Shown one piece after another: positions 44,167 to 55,557 of a stretch of 64,000 nt of DNA (the first letter of the stretch is position 1; every line of letters begins with the position of its first letter). This DNA comes from Cercophora sp. LCS_1 (taxonomy: Eukaryota > Ascomycota > Sordariomycetes > Sordariales > Lasiosphaeriaceae). The notes below the pieces were generated by a model that worked only from the letters and a program-made list of their open reading frames with translations, did not search any database and had not been told where the DNA came from. Location: contig JAPZLL010000065.1 of the NCBI GenBank assembly GCA_036250225.1, positions 62,001-126,000 on the forward strand. The letters are read 5' to 3'. A program made the position numbers and the translations under genes.

Positions 44167-44895
44167 TTAGCCTTGATCTCTGATGGAATTGTTTGCTATC
44201 TCCCCTGCTCTTGATTCGCCAGCAGGAGGTCCCGGCGCATTCTCTCGAGCGACCTCAACCGCTGGAGTCGGTGTTGTCCCCGTTGACGATACGTTTTCAT
44301 CCCGCCCACTGGAGTCCCGGCGATGGCGCTTTTGCGGTGGAGCAGTCAGTTGCAAGAGCAAACGACCGTCCTTGACGTGGTGAAGAGTCGCCGCGACATC
44401 GCCATCAACGCGGAGTCTCAGCAGCACCTCGATGGCTTCCTGTTCGGGCAGGCTGCAGAGCATCTGGCAAAGCTCCTCCGCGATCGACTTTTCCTCCTGC
44501 AGCTCGCCAAACTTCCTCTTGAGAGCCTGCCCGTGTGTCTCGGCCGGCGCCGAGGCGTAGTGACACGCAGTGCCATTCCGGGTGCAGGAGACGCACTTTG
44601 GCCGCTCGCCTGAACACTGTAATCACGCCCAGCATGTGGTCAGCATCAATTTCATGATGATTTGTAACCAGGCGTTTACTTCTTGGCCTGCGTGTCTCGC
44701 CCTTACCTTCACTTTTTTCTTTCGGCATAGGTCGCAGGCCGCCTTGACGTGAACGCTCTTGGGCGGTACTCGAGTTGTCGAATGTATCGTTACCGCCGCC
44801 TCAGGCTCCCCGTCCCGAAGCGCCGGGTCCGCTGGCAAAAGGTGCCGGAGGGATCGCGCTCCAGAAGAGCTCGACGACTCTGCGCCCGAAGCCAT
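44167..44895 (-). CDS. Short Zn2Cys6 transcription factor
   Basis: Model complement(join(44167..44616,44707..44895)), 212 aa. The 90 bp intron (GTAAGG...TTACAG) splits the zinc cluster. Exon 1 ends ACDLCRKKKVK and exon 2 starts CSGERPKCVSC, TRNGTAC, giving spacing C-x2-C-x6-C-x6-C-x2-C-x6-C. Immediately behind is a coiled-coil candidate (QALKRKFGELQEEKSIAEEL), the usual dimer element. Then come CSLPEQEAIEVLLRLRVDGD, a helix often seen in small fungal C6 proteins, and a Pro/Ser/Thr tail. No middle homology region is present, and no further exon was found before the next gene. Targets are unknown. Confidence 0.85.
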
Positions 44896-45588
44896 GACAT
44901 GCTAACGATCATCCATCGGGGACATGGCCAAGAGAGAGAAAGAGATGCAGAACGCTTCAACAGGCGATTGGGGACCGTCTAGGCTTTCATAGCTGGCTGC
45001 ACGACCATTGTCGTGCACGGTGCTGGCATCTTCCCGAACGCAGCAGACACGGAGATCTTTCCGGTTCTTGTTGATTGGGTGGGGGCGTTTGGCCCCTCTG
45101 CCTTGTTTTGGCGGCTGCCCTGGACCTCAATGTGCATGATCTTCCTTGATTCTCTCACCGCATCGGACAGGCAGCGACCCGGTTCGCTGAGATGCTCGCG
45201 GCGTGGCGCTTGTCAGGGCAGAATTTCCCGATCTCCAAGCCCTTGGACCAAGGCGAGACATTTCCACGGTCGCCTCACTTTGTGTGGCACGGCACCAATC
45301 GTAGGGCTTGAAAATCTCTGAAAATCACTGGTCTCTAGAACCCCATGGCGCCGGCCTGCGAATTTGAAGGATGCCATGTTTGTACCAGGTTAAAAACGTG
45401 CGACGATCCCATGCCGGCCGTCTAATACACGTACAATACATACGTTGCGAAGACATGATATATGCTGAGAAGAGTCCAAAAATGCCAACCCCGGAAACGC
45501 CATCATGTGCTCAGCCGCCAAGTATCTACATGTTTTGATGTCCAAAGAGATATGCGCAAAGTCTTGCGTGTCGCCAGCGCCGATGCAT
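44896..45588. other. Upstream region of the Zn2Cys6 gene and 3' side of RIB1
   Basis: No coding signal beyond short frames. The 3' UTR of the GTP cyclohydrolase gene must lie in 45390-45588. Confidence 0.45.
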
Positions 45589-46774
45589 CTACAACATGTG
45601 TCCCATCTTTTCGATCTGCAGCGTCGCTTGTCAGTGATCAACGTTCGCATGACAGACACAGCACGACTCACCTTGGTCTTCAAGTACCCATCCAGTTCGG
45701 GACCCTTAACACCCCCGCTCCCTTTCCATGAAAGCGGCTCCATCTTGACCCTTTCCTTGACCACGACCTCCCGATTCGGGCCCTCCACCGCCCGGATCTT
45801 GTCGGGGTTGTTCGTCAACAGCCGAATATCCTTCTGCCCAAGGTCCAACAGCATTGCCGTCGCCAAGCCATAACTTCTCGCATCCGCCGGATGCCTGAGC
45901 AGCAAATTGGCCTCAACAGTGTCATTTCCCAGATCCTGGAGATTATACGCCTTCAGCTTCTCTCCCAGCCCAATGCCCCTTCCCTCCTGCCTTAAGTAGA
46001 TGATGATACCCCCTGCCTTGTTCCCCGGCAGCGACATCAATCTGGCGGCCTCATCCAGCTGCTCTCCGCAGTCACACCGCGCCGACCACACCGTCTCCCC
46101 GGTGTAGCACTCGCTGTGTATCCTCACCAGTGGCGGCGTTGGTGTCTCCTCGTGTCCTCCTTCACTGCCGCCCACCATGCCGCTTGTCGTCCTCCCCGGG
46201 TAAAGTCGTCCGGTGTACGCCCCGCGAACAAGCCGATCCATCTCGGTCTCGCCCTCGTGCGGGGCGTCGAGCGATTTACTTCGGATAGTGTCGCCAAAGA
46301 CAATGGCGAGGTGCTCCTTATTGTCCATGCTGTTGGTGTAGAGGTGGAGGAACATCTCCGTCCCCGTCGTCGTAGGGATGCGCGCGCGCACGACGCATTG
46401 TACCTCAGGGAGGGTCTGAAGGAGCTTGGGTTGCTTCGTGCCGCAGCCGCCGGTTGGGATAGACGAGTCGACGGGGACGCCGCGGGGTTCGGAGACAAGA
46501 GGCGTCAGGGTGCCGGGTGTTGATGGTGGCGTGAAGGCCGGCGAGAGGAGGGACGGGGGAGGCGGAACCCGCGCGAGGGGCGTCGAGGGCGGAAGGGACA
46601 CAATTTTTGGGGCGCCATTGTTGCTCTCGACCTGCGAGGCAGATGCCGAGGCTGTAAGGGAGAAGTCGGGCTGTTCGACGTCGTCGGTGGCCTGCGATGT
46701 GTTGGTCGGAGGGGAGTAGAAGGAGGGCAATTGGGACGAGGCTCCCTGCCATTGTTCTGGGGCGACGGTGGGCA

Positions 46775-46775
<1 letters not shown>
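45589..46775 (-). CDS. rib1: GTP cyclohydrolase II (riboflavin synthesis)
   Basis: Model complement(join(45589..45615,45672..46775)), 376 aa. The last exon is only 27 nt and encodes IEKMGHML; it rejoins GYLKTK to give the family ending. Reading through the 56 bp intron would instead add about 90 unrelated residues. The N-terminal 130 residues are Pro/Ser-rich. The catalytic part has the zinc cysteines in SECYTGETVWSARCDCGEQL near 210, the GTP-binding loop IYLRQEGRGIGLGEKLKAYN near 240, and DIRLLTNNPDKI near 300. It converts GTP to the pyrimidine precursor of riboflavin, releasing formate and pyrophosphate, in the cytosol. A (GT)n microsatellite abuts the start codon, in the leader. Confidence 0.95.

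Positions 46776-46803
<28 letters not shown>
46776..46803. repeat. (GT)14 microsatellite abutting the RIB1 start codon
   Basis: tgtgtgtgtgtgtgtgtgtg continues to about 28 bases, directly next to the cat of the minus-strand ATG. The RIB1 mRNA therefore carries (CA)n up to position -1. Confidence 0.9.
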
Positions 46804-46806
<3 letters not shown>

Positions 46807-47634
46807 CCTCGAGGATATGGCGTACCGGAGGCTGAGAAAGGGGGGACTCGTTCGGTATGTCGCGAGGGTTTGCGATATGCTAGTCGCAGACTCGGGCCGG
46901 GAAATTTAGTCTGCTACGCGATGATGGAATTGCGGGGCAGGCGGGATGGGAGGAGATGACCCGTCATGGAGGATGCCCAGCCGGATTATGTTCACCCGCA
47001 CAACGGAACGCGCTGGAGAGAATGTAGAGCGCTCGTCGCGCAATCGATCGGATTTTTGGGGGGGTTCGAATGACGGTTCCAAAGCCACATCGCCGAAGCG
47101 CGCGGCCGGCTTTCTCATCAAGAGTCGAGATTTGGGAGCATTAGTCATGGCTCGCGTGGGTGCCGGGTCCGCCGCAACACACCCCTGGGTTGCCGCGGGG
47201 TTCTTCAGTGGATTCACCCCAGTCTGCGGGGTCACCGGATGCCGATCGGAGATGCACCTGGCTCAAGCCTCGGTTTCGAAGAAGCCTGCAAATACTCTAG
47301 GGTATTGACAATTCCAAAGAGGCATGCGCGGCATGATATGGTCACCTCGATTGCGCCTGGAAGCGCCATTTCGCCTCAAGATCCCAGAGATGGAACTGCC
47401 GAGTTGTCAAACCAAACCAAACCAAATGGAAAACTTGGTGGAAGCTGCGAGCACTACAAAAAAGACGAAAGGCCCGGATGGAAACCTCGCGCACCAGAAT
47501 TGAACCGCAGATGACGAGCACCCCCGCTTCCACTGCAAGCTTTCACAAGCAAACTGAGGGTGGCGAGCGAGCACATCCGTGTACCAAGAAATCAAAGTTG
47601 AAGAAACCAAAAGCGAAAAAAAATTAGTCGAATC
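46804..47634. other. RIB1 upstream region
   Basis: Promoter of RIB1. Open frames of about 110 codons on both strands at 46906-47308 show no domain. An AACCAAACCAAACC run lies at 47411-47424. Confidence 0.45.
47617..47624 (-). terminator. Pol III terminator of tRNA-Gln
   Basis: A run of A on the plus strand (T on the minus), about 11 bp after the tRNA 3' end. Confidence 0.7.
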
Positions 47635-47716
47635 AGGTCGTACCCGGAATCGAACCGGGGTTGCCGGAATGTCTGAGAATCAGAATCCGGAGTGATAACC
47701 GCTACACTATACAACC
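47635..47716 (-). tRNA. tRNA-Gln (CTG) with 10-nt intron
   Basis: On the minus strand the acceptor stem GGTTGTA pairs with TACGACC, with one G-T pair. The anticodon stem is CCGGA/TCCGG with loop TTCTGA, a 10-nt insert ttctcagaca, then T, so the anticodon is CTG. The T arm is CCCGG-TTCGATT-CCGGG. The intron sits one base 3' of the anticodon, as in nuclear tRNAs. Downstream (47617-47624) the minus strand has a T-run, the polymerase III terminator. Confidence 0.93.
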
Positions 47717-49785
47717 ATTGGATGACAAAATGTGTCAGAGTTGCAACTCATGTCTTTGGGCGCCAGGCATTGCAAGATGAACTCAATGGGCTTAGCCTGC
47801 ACGTAAAGCCACTCACCTGGAACTGTGCAACAACAATGAGAAGAGTCAGTGATCCCAGCGATGTTCAAGCTTCCGCCCCTTTCCCGAAAACATGATCTGG
47901 GAATTGATGGTACAGGATAATCACCCGGGGATATACAGAGGACCCGACAGCAGACATGAAGCAAACTTTCGCAAGTGCCTAAATGGTGTAATCTTTTAAC
48001 GTCTGATTTATTTAGTGGGAACCAAATGAAGAACGATTGGATATCCAGGAATGTAATGACAGTTGCCAGAAATCTACTCCTCAGAATTCAAAGGAATACT
48101 CACGACAGTAATAGCCCGAGATGTATACACTGTTGCGGTTGTTGATATGTGATGACTTGTGGCGAGATGCACCTGTCCGCAGGCACCCAAGTTGAGCGGA
48201 CGTCGACCTGCTGTTTTTAGATGACTGGCATCTAGAGACATGAGCAGATTGTGATGATGATTCGAACACACCGAATGAAAAATACGCTAGGCTCTCTGCG
48301 CAGCGTATGCGTGCAGTTAACTACGGTAGCTTCCTGAAAACGATAGACGGCACTGTGGCAAATTTGGGGAGATACCCCCTAGACAGAAGGGTTTTGCAAA
48401 ATATGACGAGGCATGAACTAATGCCCCACGAAGGCCTTGAAGTATAATCTTCAGCAGTCAAACTATTATTTTCGGTGTCTTGAGGTTAATATCTATGCCC
48501 GTTGAAACCATTCGAAGTGGCATCATAAGTGTTTTGCTGGATTATCTATTTTTTTTTGTCACTCGCTTGCCCGAGCGTAGAGGGTGTTACTCTTCAACTG
48601 AGAAACTTAAACAATATCGGGCTTCAACTACTTATCTGAGACCTTGGTGAGATTATAGCTCCCTGGTTAGGCTGATTTGCCTCTTTGCGAATTGCGGGGA
48701 GGAGTCCTGCCTATAGTTCCGCGCAGCTGGCTCTGTAAACACTGTTCGTGGAGACCCAGGTGTTTTCTGCGCCGAGGAGAGTCAAATGAGAATGGCGCGA
48801 TATTCCCGGGTTATAATACCGATGGCTTAGTTACCCATCCGCTGCGCTGAGGAAGCTGGTCGGGGAAAGGTATTGGTGCGGTGTGCTTGCGCCGCCGACT
48901 CGGGAGGCTGACCGCTTTGGGACCCAGCACCCCCACACAATTGTGACGTTCCCCGGGGCTGCAGATGTCAAGTTTCAGCTCGGCCTCTCCCCTCAGGACT
49001 TCCTCAGAACTTTAGAACCAGCTTTGGCTTTGCGTGGTCGGTCCATTTACTAATCTCTGCACGAAACCACGTGCGAAATGAAGTCTCCTACTCCACCAAC
49101 CGTGCTCAAAGATTCGGTGATATCGTCTCACTTTTCAAGGGACCGACGCACCTGCCAATGAATGCTCCGCAAAATGTGTGTCATGTCATGTCGCTGATTA
49201 GCTGGCTTGGTCGCACCTTCCCATTCGGGCCGAGGCGTCGATAAGCTTCAGCCATCGCCGCCCCGCCGTTCTTGGTCGAAGCTTCTTGCAGAACAAGCAT
49301 TTCACACAGAAAACGTCGTCTTGGCCAATCGACCTCGGCAGATTTCCGCCCTCCCCCAGACGTAACAGCGCCCTTGGCCCGCACAGAGCGGTATTCGGTC
49401 TTGGTTTATCGGCCTGCATGCGGTCACGCTGCATCCTAGCGCCATGATTGGGATCATTTTCCCTGAAACGGCTGCGTTTACCTGGATCGGGGGCCGCCGA
49501 GTGCCCCCTCCCCCGCGCCTGCGATGCGCGGCCCTCGGTAGCTAAACAGCTTCGGGCTGCTGCCATGCATGGTGCAGATAAGCAGCTCAACCATATGATG
49601 TCAGGTCTGGACCCTTCTTCGAACTGTTCCTGTTTGTGCTCCATCTGAAACTGGAAGCAAGTCGATAGCTTCATTTCCCATTATTCCTCCCCCAGAGTTT
49701 GATCCTCGTCAGGTGGTGATATCACAGAGTCCACGACGCACATTATTCGATCCCATCCCCCGCATTCACAGCCAACGATTTAATA
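47717..49785. other. 2 kb gene-free, comparatively AT-rich stretch
   Basis: No domain-bearing frame or tRNA was found. The sequence is more AT-rich than its surroundings between about 47950 and 48650. It could be a worn transposon or simply intergenic DNA; no terminal repeats were recognised. The last 600 bp are the promoter of the permease gene. Confidence 0.4.
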
Positions 49786-51711
49786 ATGGGGTTGGAGGAG
49801 CCTCCAGTGGAGCGCCGCGCCTCCAACAGCGACGAAGAACGGGATGAAAACCGACTCGCTCAATTTGGCTACAAACAAGAGCTCAAACGTGACTGGGGGT
49901 TAGCACATAACTTTGGTGTTTCCTTTTCCATCATTGTGAGTGTCTTGCGACTCCATTTGCCCCACAGCTCGATCTAACGACACCAACAGAGCGTTATCAC
50001 TGGAATCTCAACCCTCTTCTCCTATGGGCTCAACACAGGCGGTCCAGCCGGTAAGGATCATGCTCCCCAGCGCCCAGACCGTTATGATCGCTGACTGCTC
50101 TAGTCATGTCTATCGGCTGGATCCTGGTATCATTCTTCACTCTTCTTGTTGCCATTGCGATGGCCGAGATCGTGTCGGCAATCCCAACAAGTGGTGGGCC
50201 CTATTTCTGGGCTGCCATGCTTGCGCCACCAAAGTGGTCTCCATTTGCGGCCTGGCTCACAGGCTGGTACAACCTACTCGGTCAGGTCGCCGTCACAACA
50301 GGGATCTCGTTCGGTCTCGCCAATCTCGTCCCAACCGCTATCACGGTAAAGAACCCCGACTTCGTGCCCACACCGAGGGTCACGATTGGGATCTATGCCG
50401 CTATTCTCGTTTCACACGGCATTGTCAACACATTTGGCGTCCGCGTTCTGCGATTCCTGAACAATGTGTCGATTGTTCTTCACAGCGCTGGCATCACGGC
50501 CATCTGCGTCGCTGTGCTGGCCAAGGCACCGACCCACCAGCCCGCCTCGTTTGTGTTTGGTCACTTTAACGATGGCACTGGTGTTGACGGAGCTGATGGT
50601 TGGAGTATTCGGGCCAGCCCAGCATACGTTGCACTGTGTGGTGCACTCTTGAGTCAATACACACTCACAGGTTTGTCCCAACATTCTATCACATCAGAAG
50701 AAACACACTAATAGGCAATGAAATAGGGTTCGATGCCTCCGCACACTTGAGTGAGGAGACAAAAAAGGCCAGTTGGAGCGCGCCGATTGGAGTGGTGTCC
50801 TCGGTCGGGTTTTCTGCCCTCTTTGGCTTTTTCGTGCTCATGGCCTTTCTCTTCTCGATTCAAGACTTTGAGAGGACGCTTGACAGTGTATATGGCCAGC
50901 CGGTTCTCCAGATCCTTGTCGATGTTGCAGGTGAAAACGGGGCCCTGGTTCTGTTTACCTTGATCATGGGTGAGTTGCCCAGTTCGGGTCAAACTGAACC
51001 GAGATGCTGACAAGACTAGTGTGCGTCTGGCACTGTGGACTCTTCTCCATGACGAGCAACAGCCGCATGATGTTTGCCTTCGCTCGTGACGGCGGCATCG
51101 TAAGTGTTGATTCAGGCTTGTCTGAGCGCCGCTTCGCTGACCATGATCCGTGACAGCATCCTTTCTTCCACAAGGTCGATGAACGTTTCCGATCCCCCAT
51201 CCGAGCCGTTTGGTTGGCCGCAACTCTATCTTTCATCCTAGCTCTGCCCTCTTTGGGATCCAGCGTTGCTTTTGCAGCAGCCACTTCGATCGCAACCATT
51301 GGGTTGTATATCAGTTACGGTCTGCCCATCCTCATCGGCGTCTTTTGTCACCAGTCCTTCAACGCGATGAAGGGCCCTTTTAACTTGGGAGCCTTGTCTC
51401 GACCGATTGCGATCGCCGCCAGTCTCTGGATTACATTCATCACAATTGTGTTCTGCCTCCCTACCGCCAATCCGGTAACGAGGGAGACGCTTAACTACAC
51501 CCCAGTGGCTGTTGGCATTCTCAGCATTGGGGCGGTTGGGTCTTGGGTTCTGTGGGCAAATCGTTGGTTCACCGGTCCAGCGGCGGAGGTAGCCGAGGCA
51601 ATGAGACTGGGGGTTGATATCACGGAACCTGGTGCGTTGGAAGACCGGGAGAAACAGGAAGAGGAGAAGAAGCTCGCCGCGAAGGGTCCTGCTGATGCTG
51701 TGAGCGAATAG
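49786..51711 (+). CDS. Amino acid/GABA-type permease (APC superfamily)
   Basis: Model join(49786..49935,49990..50050,50104..50670,50727..50969,51020..51099,51157..51711), 551 aa, six exons with consistent phases. The N-terminus is acidic and cytosolic (YKQELKRDWGLAHNFGVSFS). TM1 is broken by SYGLNTGGPA, the substrate-binding glycines of the family. MAEIVSAIPTSGGPYFWAAM is the diagnostic APC block, and about 12 membrane helices follow. The loop GFDASAHLSEETKKASWSAP is the sequence typical of GABA, choline and UGA4-like carriers. The C-terminal tail is Lys/Glu-rich (DREKQEEEKKLAAKG). It imports an amino acid or amine with protons at the plasma membrane; the exact substrate is not readable. The 3' end converges on the FAT1-like gene with about 240 bp between stops. 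Confidence 0.9.
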
Positions 51712-51952
51712 TCAAGGATTCCCCCAAATATGATACCTATCGAGCTGTTCGGCAAATTCAGAGAGAACACAAATGTTCCATCTCCAAGGCTGTCGATTTT
51801 TGACCGCTATGACCTGAAAGCTTGAGATGATCATGGATGGCAGGCTAACGACCAGGACAAACATGTCACCGAGGGATCTGACGGAGCCGATTCAGGGAAC
51901 TCGATTCCAATATCAGTACAAATACCATCTACAAAACACAAAACAACGGATA

Positions 51953-53908
51953 TTACAGCTTCACGGCCCCTCCCTGCAACTCCTTCCACTCCCGAACGCC
52001 AAAAGGTACATAGGTTCCGTTATTCAGCCAGAACAGGGCATCCCCGTTGGCTTTGGCGGGGTCAACACCCTCTTCCCTGAGGATGTGTTTCTGCTGCTTG
52101 TTCGTTCCAGTCGTCTGCAATGCCACATCCCGGACGACTCTCAGAAACAGCGGCACCGCATATTTCGGGAGGCTGGCAAGGGAGTGCTTGGCCAAGCTGC
52201 TTAGGAGATCAGGGGTGACGGTCGGCTGGTCAAAGGCAATGGCAACACATCCGGCCCGTCCGTCGTGGTTGGGCAGCTGCACGCCATAAACATTGGCCTC
52301 CTGCACCGAGGGATGGGTGCCGAGCACTAGGGCCACCTCGGCCGTGGACACATTCTCGCTCTTCCACCGGTATGTGTCTCCGATGCGGTCGCTGAAGAAG
52401 AGACGGCCGTCGAGACTGCCCTCCCAGCGCATCACGTCGCCCGAGCGGAACCAGGCATCGCCCTTGGTGAAGACGTCGCGCATGATCTTGGAGTTGGTGG
52501 CCGATGCGTTGCCATAGTAGCCCTGGAACCTCGACTCGATGTCGTCGGGAGGGAGTCGAGCAATGAGCTCGCCTGTCTCGCCGTTGTCAGCCCGTCTGCA
52601 GAAGCCCGTCTTTGGATCTCTCCAAGGCTGGTCGGTCTCGTGGTCCATCCTGACGATAGTGCTGCGGAAGTTGAGAAAGGCGCGGGAAAAGAAACCATAG
52701 CGACCAATAGCACCCTTGCTGAACTCGTTGCGGCTGCGGTTCCAAGCGCCAATAGCGCCCTCAGTGGCAGCGTAGAACTCGAAGATGGTATCGATGCCGA
52801 ACCGCTCCTTGAACTTGTCCCAGACATCAGCGCGAAGACCATTACCCATGACCACGCGGACCTTGTGCTGCTTGTCGAGATTCTCGCTCGTCGCGGGGTC
52901 GATCTCGGACGGGGCAACGGTCAGATACCGACACGTCTCGCCGACGTACATGAAAGCGGTGGCCTCGCTCTCTCGAATCTCCTTCCAAAACGTCTTGGTC
53001 GAGAACCGTCGACCGATGGAAGCCGCAGCGCCGGCGAACAAAGTCCCACAAAGCCCGATGCATGAAGCCGAGCTGTGATACAGCGGCATGGACTGTCCCT
53101 CCATGTCAGTCTTGATCCAAACAACAAAGAGTTCTGGGTAACGTACCAAGTAAAACACATCGTCAGTCCTCAACTGCATCCCCTTGGCAGCCATCATACT
53201 CGCCACATAAATCTTGGCCCACGACATCACCGCCGGCTTGGGCAAACCCGTCGTGCCACTCGTGTAAATCAAAATCGCCAAACCAACATACTTCTCCACT
53301 GTCCTCACCTCATCGGGGTAACGCCTCGCCTCGTACCCCCTCGCCGCGTCCTCAACCGCCCCATCAACAACCACAAACCGCATACTCGGGAACTCAGCCC
53401 TCAACTCATCATCCAAAGCCCCCACAACCCGCGGATCAACCAGCGCCAATGTCGCCGTGCTTGTTTTCAAGGAATGCGCCAACGGCTTCCCCGTCAAATG
53501 ATGATTGATAAACGCAGGCGTCGCGCCGATACTCCACAGCGCAAACCACAGCAGCACAAAGGTATCGCTGTTTTGGAAGTCGAGCGCCACGATATCACCC
53601 TTGCGCACGTCGTGTTTGGTCGTCAGCCAGTGGCCGTAGCGGAGGACCGTGTCGTAGGCTTGGGCGTAGGTGTGCGTTTTGCCCTCGAATTTGAGAAAGG
53701 GGCGGTCCGCGCTGGATGGGTTGAGCGCGTGCGATTCGAGGAGGTAGAAGAGGTTGACGCGCCCGGAGCGCACAGCGCGGATGATGTTGAAGGCTGTGGT
53801 GCCGAAGATGGAGAAGAAGAGGGCGTCGTGTTCGAGGGAGAGACGGGCGTTGAGGTAGGATGCGCCGGCGGTTAGGCCGGCGACGGTGAGGGCCAGGGGG
53901 AGTGGCAT
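51953..53908 (-). CDS. FAT1-like very-long-chain acyl-CoA synthetase / fatty acid transporter
   Basis: Model complement(join(51953..53092,53147..53908)), 633 aa. The 54 bp intron (GTACGT...GACAG) is stop-free and a multiple of three, so unspliced RNA would encode 651 aa; splicing restores DVFYLSMPLYHSSA, the family text. The N-terminus is hydrophobic (MPLPLALTVAGLTAGASYLN), a membrane anchor. The AMP-binding motif is LIYTSGTTGLPKPAVMSW near 225. The acyl-CoA synthetase block EFYAATEGAIGAWN and the FAT/VLACS signature WFRSGDVMRWEGSLDGRLFF, DRIGDTYRWKSENV follow. Fat1 proteins activate very-long-chain fatty acids and help their uptake, at ER, lipid droplets or peroxisomes. The C-terminus (GAVKL) is a weak match to a peroxisomal tripeptide. 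Confidence 0.92.
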   Translation of the reverse strand: MPLPLALTVAGLTAGASYLNARLSLEHDALFFSIFGTTAFNIIRAVRSGRVNLFYLLESHALNPSSADRPFLKFEGKTHTYAQAYDTVLRYGHWLTTKHDVRKGDIVALDFQNSDTFVLLWFALWSIGATPAFINHHLTGKPLAHSLKTSTATLALVDPRVVGALDDELRAEFPSMRFVVVDGAVEDAARGYEARRYPDEVRTVEKYVGLAILIYTSGTTGLPKPAVMSWAKIYVASMMAAKGMQLRTDDVFYLVRYPELFVVWIKTDMEGQSMPLYHSSASCIGLCGTLFAGAAASIGRRFSTKTFWKEIRESEATAFMYVGETCRYLTVAPSEIDPATSENLDKQHKVRVVMGNGLRADVWDKFKERFGIDTIFEFYAATEGAIGAWNRSRNEFSKGAIGRYGFFSRAFLNFRSTIVRMDHETDQPWRDPKTGFCRRADNGETGELIARLPPDDIESRFQGYYGNASATNSKIMRDVFTKGDAWFRSGDVMRWEGSLDGRLFFSDRIGDTYRWKSENVSTAEVALVLGTHPSVQEANVYGVQLPNHDGRAGCVAIAFDQPTVTPDLLSSLAKHSLASLPKYAVPLFLRVVRDVALQTTGTNKQQKHILREEGVDPAKANGDALFWLNNGTYVPFGVREWKELQGGAVKL

Positions 53909-55469
53909 TTTGGGGATGATGCAAGAGTGTTGGGAGACATTCGGGCAGGATGTTTGGTCACGGTGAAGGATGGAGGTGTTTATTATTTGGATTCTGGGAG
54001 CTCATCGGTGCTTTGTTCATGCTGAGCAAGCTGAGACGAGGTCTTTTCCTCTTTGGGGTTGGCGGTGGTGGTGTTGGCGTCTGGGGAATGAGGGGAAGTG
54101 GTGGAATGCCGAGGTATTCCTTCTGGGCCAAGATCTGGGGAAGCGAGCTGGTGCCAACCCGAAATCTGGGGGTGGGGGCGCCATGTGGGACATTGGCCAG
54201 GGTTGGCATCACCTCGTCAACAGCGTTATTTCTGACTGAGTCGAATTCAATCCTTGCAGTCGTTCAAGACGACTCAGTTGGCGATGCCCTCGCCTTTTCT
54301 GAAACAGGATCGCTCCCTGTGTCTACTTCGTTGACACGGCCGTGCCACCTTCGGCCTAGTGCACAGCAGCCATTTCGCTAACGCCAGCAAACAATTCATT
54401 GTACCCTCTTCCATGCACGATCTCCAGTAGCTTCGTCCCGCTGAGCACGTAGGTTTTGGTTGTGGGTCAGTCATACGATATGTTGAGGAGTCAGGTTCGT
54501 GCATGGGAAGCTAATAAGAGAAATGAATGATTGAAATACCCAGCACAAGACTCGCTGTCTGTCATCTCCCAAGACTTGCCCCAAAGTACAGCCAGTGGCC
54601 GGTTTGCGTGTGAATCTCATCAACATCCTCTGTTGGGTCAGGAGAATATATTTTACCAGTGTTCGAATGGTCAGCCATTGCTGAAAATTGTTGCCACATT
54701 CTCCAGGTGATCAACTCTTTACCAGCGCTTTCGGGCGGGTTTCGAAAGGCATGGAGCGATTGCCCTTTACCAGATGATGTGCGGAGGGAAATTGCTGAGG
54801 CTGCATGTATCGGTGGGGAATCACTTGGGTAAGCAGGTAAGCCTGGCTCGGGGTCCTGCGTTCGGGAGAAGCGATGTCGCAATGCCGCCGGAATGGAACA
54901 AAATTTTGACCACGACGTCATCTCCCATCTCATCAAGGTGGCAAGTCGGCTTAAGGCCTCGGGTGGTTTGTTCATCACAGCAACCTCGTGTTTAGTAGCA
55001 TATTTGACTGAGATGAAACCCCAGATCGGTCTTCTTTGACAATCTTGTGTCACAGTGAGACTGCCATTGGGATCTCCTCTGCCTAGCATATCCAGTTTAG
55101 AAACAGCACGACCGCTCTAAGCTTGCACTACGGTGGCTTTGCAGCAACATGTGCAGCAACACTCTCCTCCGAAACAGACGACTAGTATTGTGACAGTGCC
55201 CACTTGGAGTGCTGGTGGAGTCTTCTCATCTACTTGGACCAAGGTGATGAGTTGTTGTTTTGTGAATCCAATCGCAGAATCTGGTGGAGACGTTCTCCCA
55301 GCTAAGGCGCTGGTTCGAAAGGGTTAGGTAACTGTCGTTGCCCTCAAACTAATCGGGACAGCACTGAGCAATCATTGAACGCGCAATATCCACACGCATC
55401 TCTTCTCGCTTGGTTGTGCTGAGACCCTGGGCACATGTGGATCTCTGCGGGATGGTTAGTCATCAAACG
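53909..55469. other. 1.56 kb gene-free region upstream of FAT1-like
   Basis: Promoter of the FAT1-like gene in the first part. A 175-codon minus-strand frame (54562-55089) has no domain or codon pattern and is rejected. Two tRNA genes begin at 55470. Confidence 0.45.
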
Positions 55470-55541
55470 GGTCCGCTGGCTCAATGGCAGAGCGTCTGAC
55501 TACGAATCAGGAGGTTCCAGGTTCGACCCCTGGGTGGATCG
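55470..55541 (+). tRNA. tRNA-Arg (ACG)
   Basis: A 72-nt cloverleaf without intron. The acceptor GGTCCGC pairs with GTGGATC, with G-T pairs. The anticodon stem is TCTGA/TCAGG-like with loop CTACGAA, giving anticodon ACG. The T arm is CCAGG-TTCGACC-CCTGG. A T-run (cttttag) at 55552-55556 can end transcription. Confidence 0.92.
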
Positions 55542-55557
55542 TTCATTACCACTTTTA

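Noticed and set aside
46906..47308. Open frames of about 110 codons on both strands upstream of RIB1
   Set aside because: No start context, no domain and both strands open; they lie in the promoter of RIB1.
47480..47545. tRNA-like T arm (caattctgg) on the minus strand
   Set aside because: Stem pairing fails and no acceptor or anticodon arm could be drawn; at most a relic.
54562..55089. 175-codon minus-strand frame
   Set aside because: No domain, no codon pattern and no splice partners; intergenic by composition.
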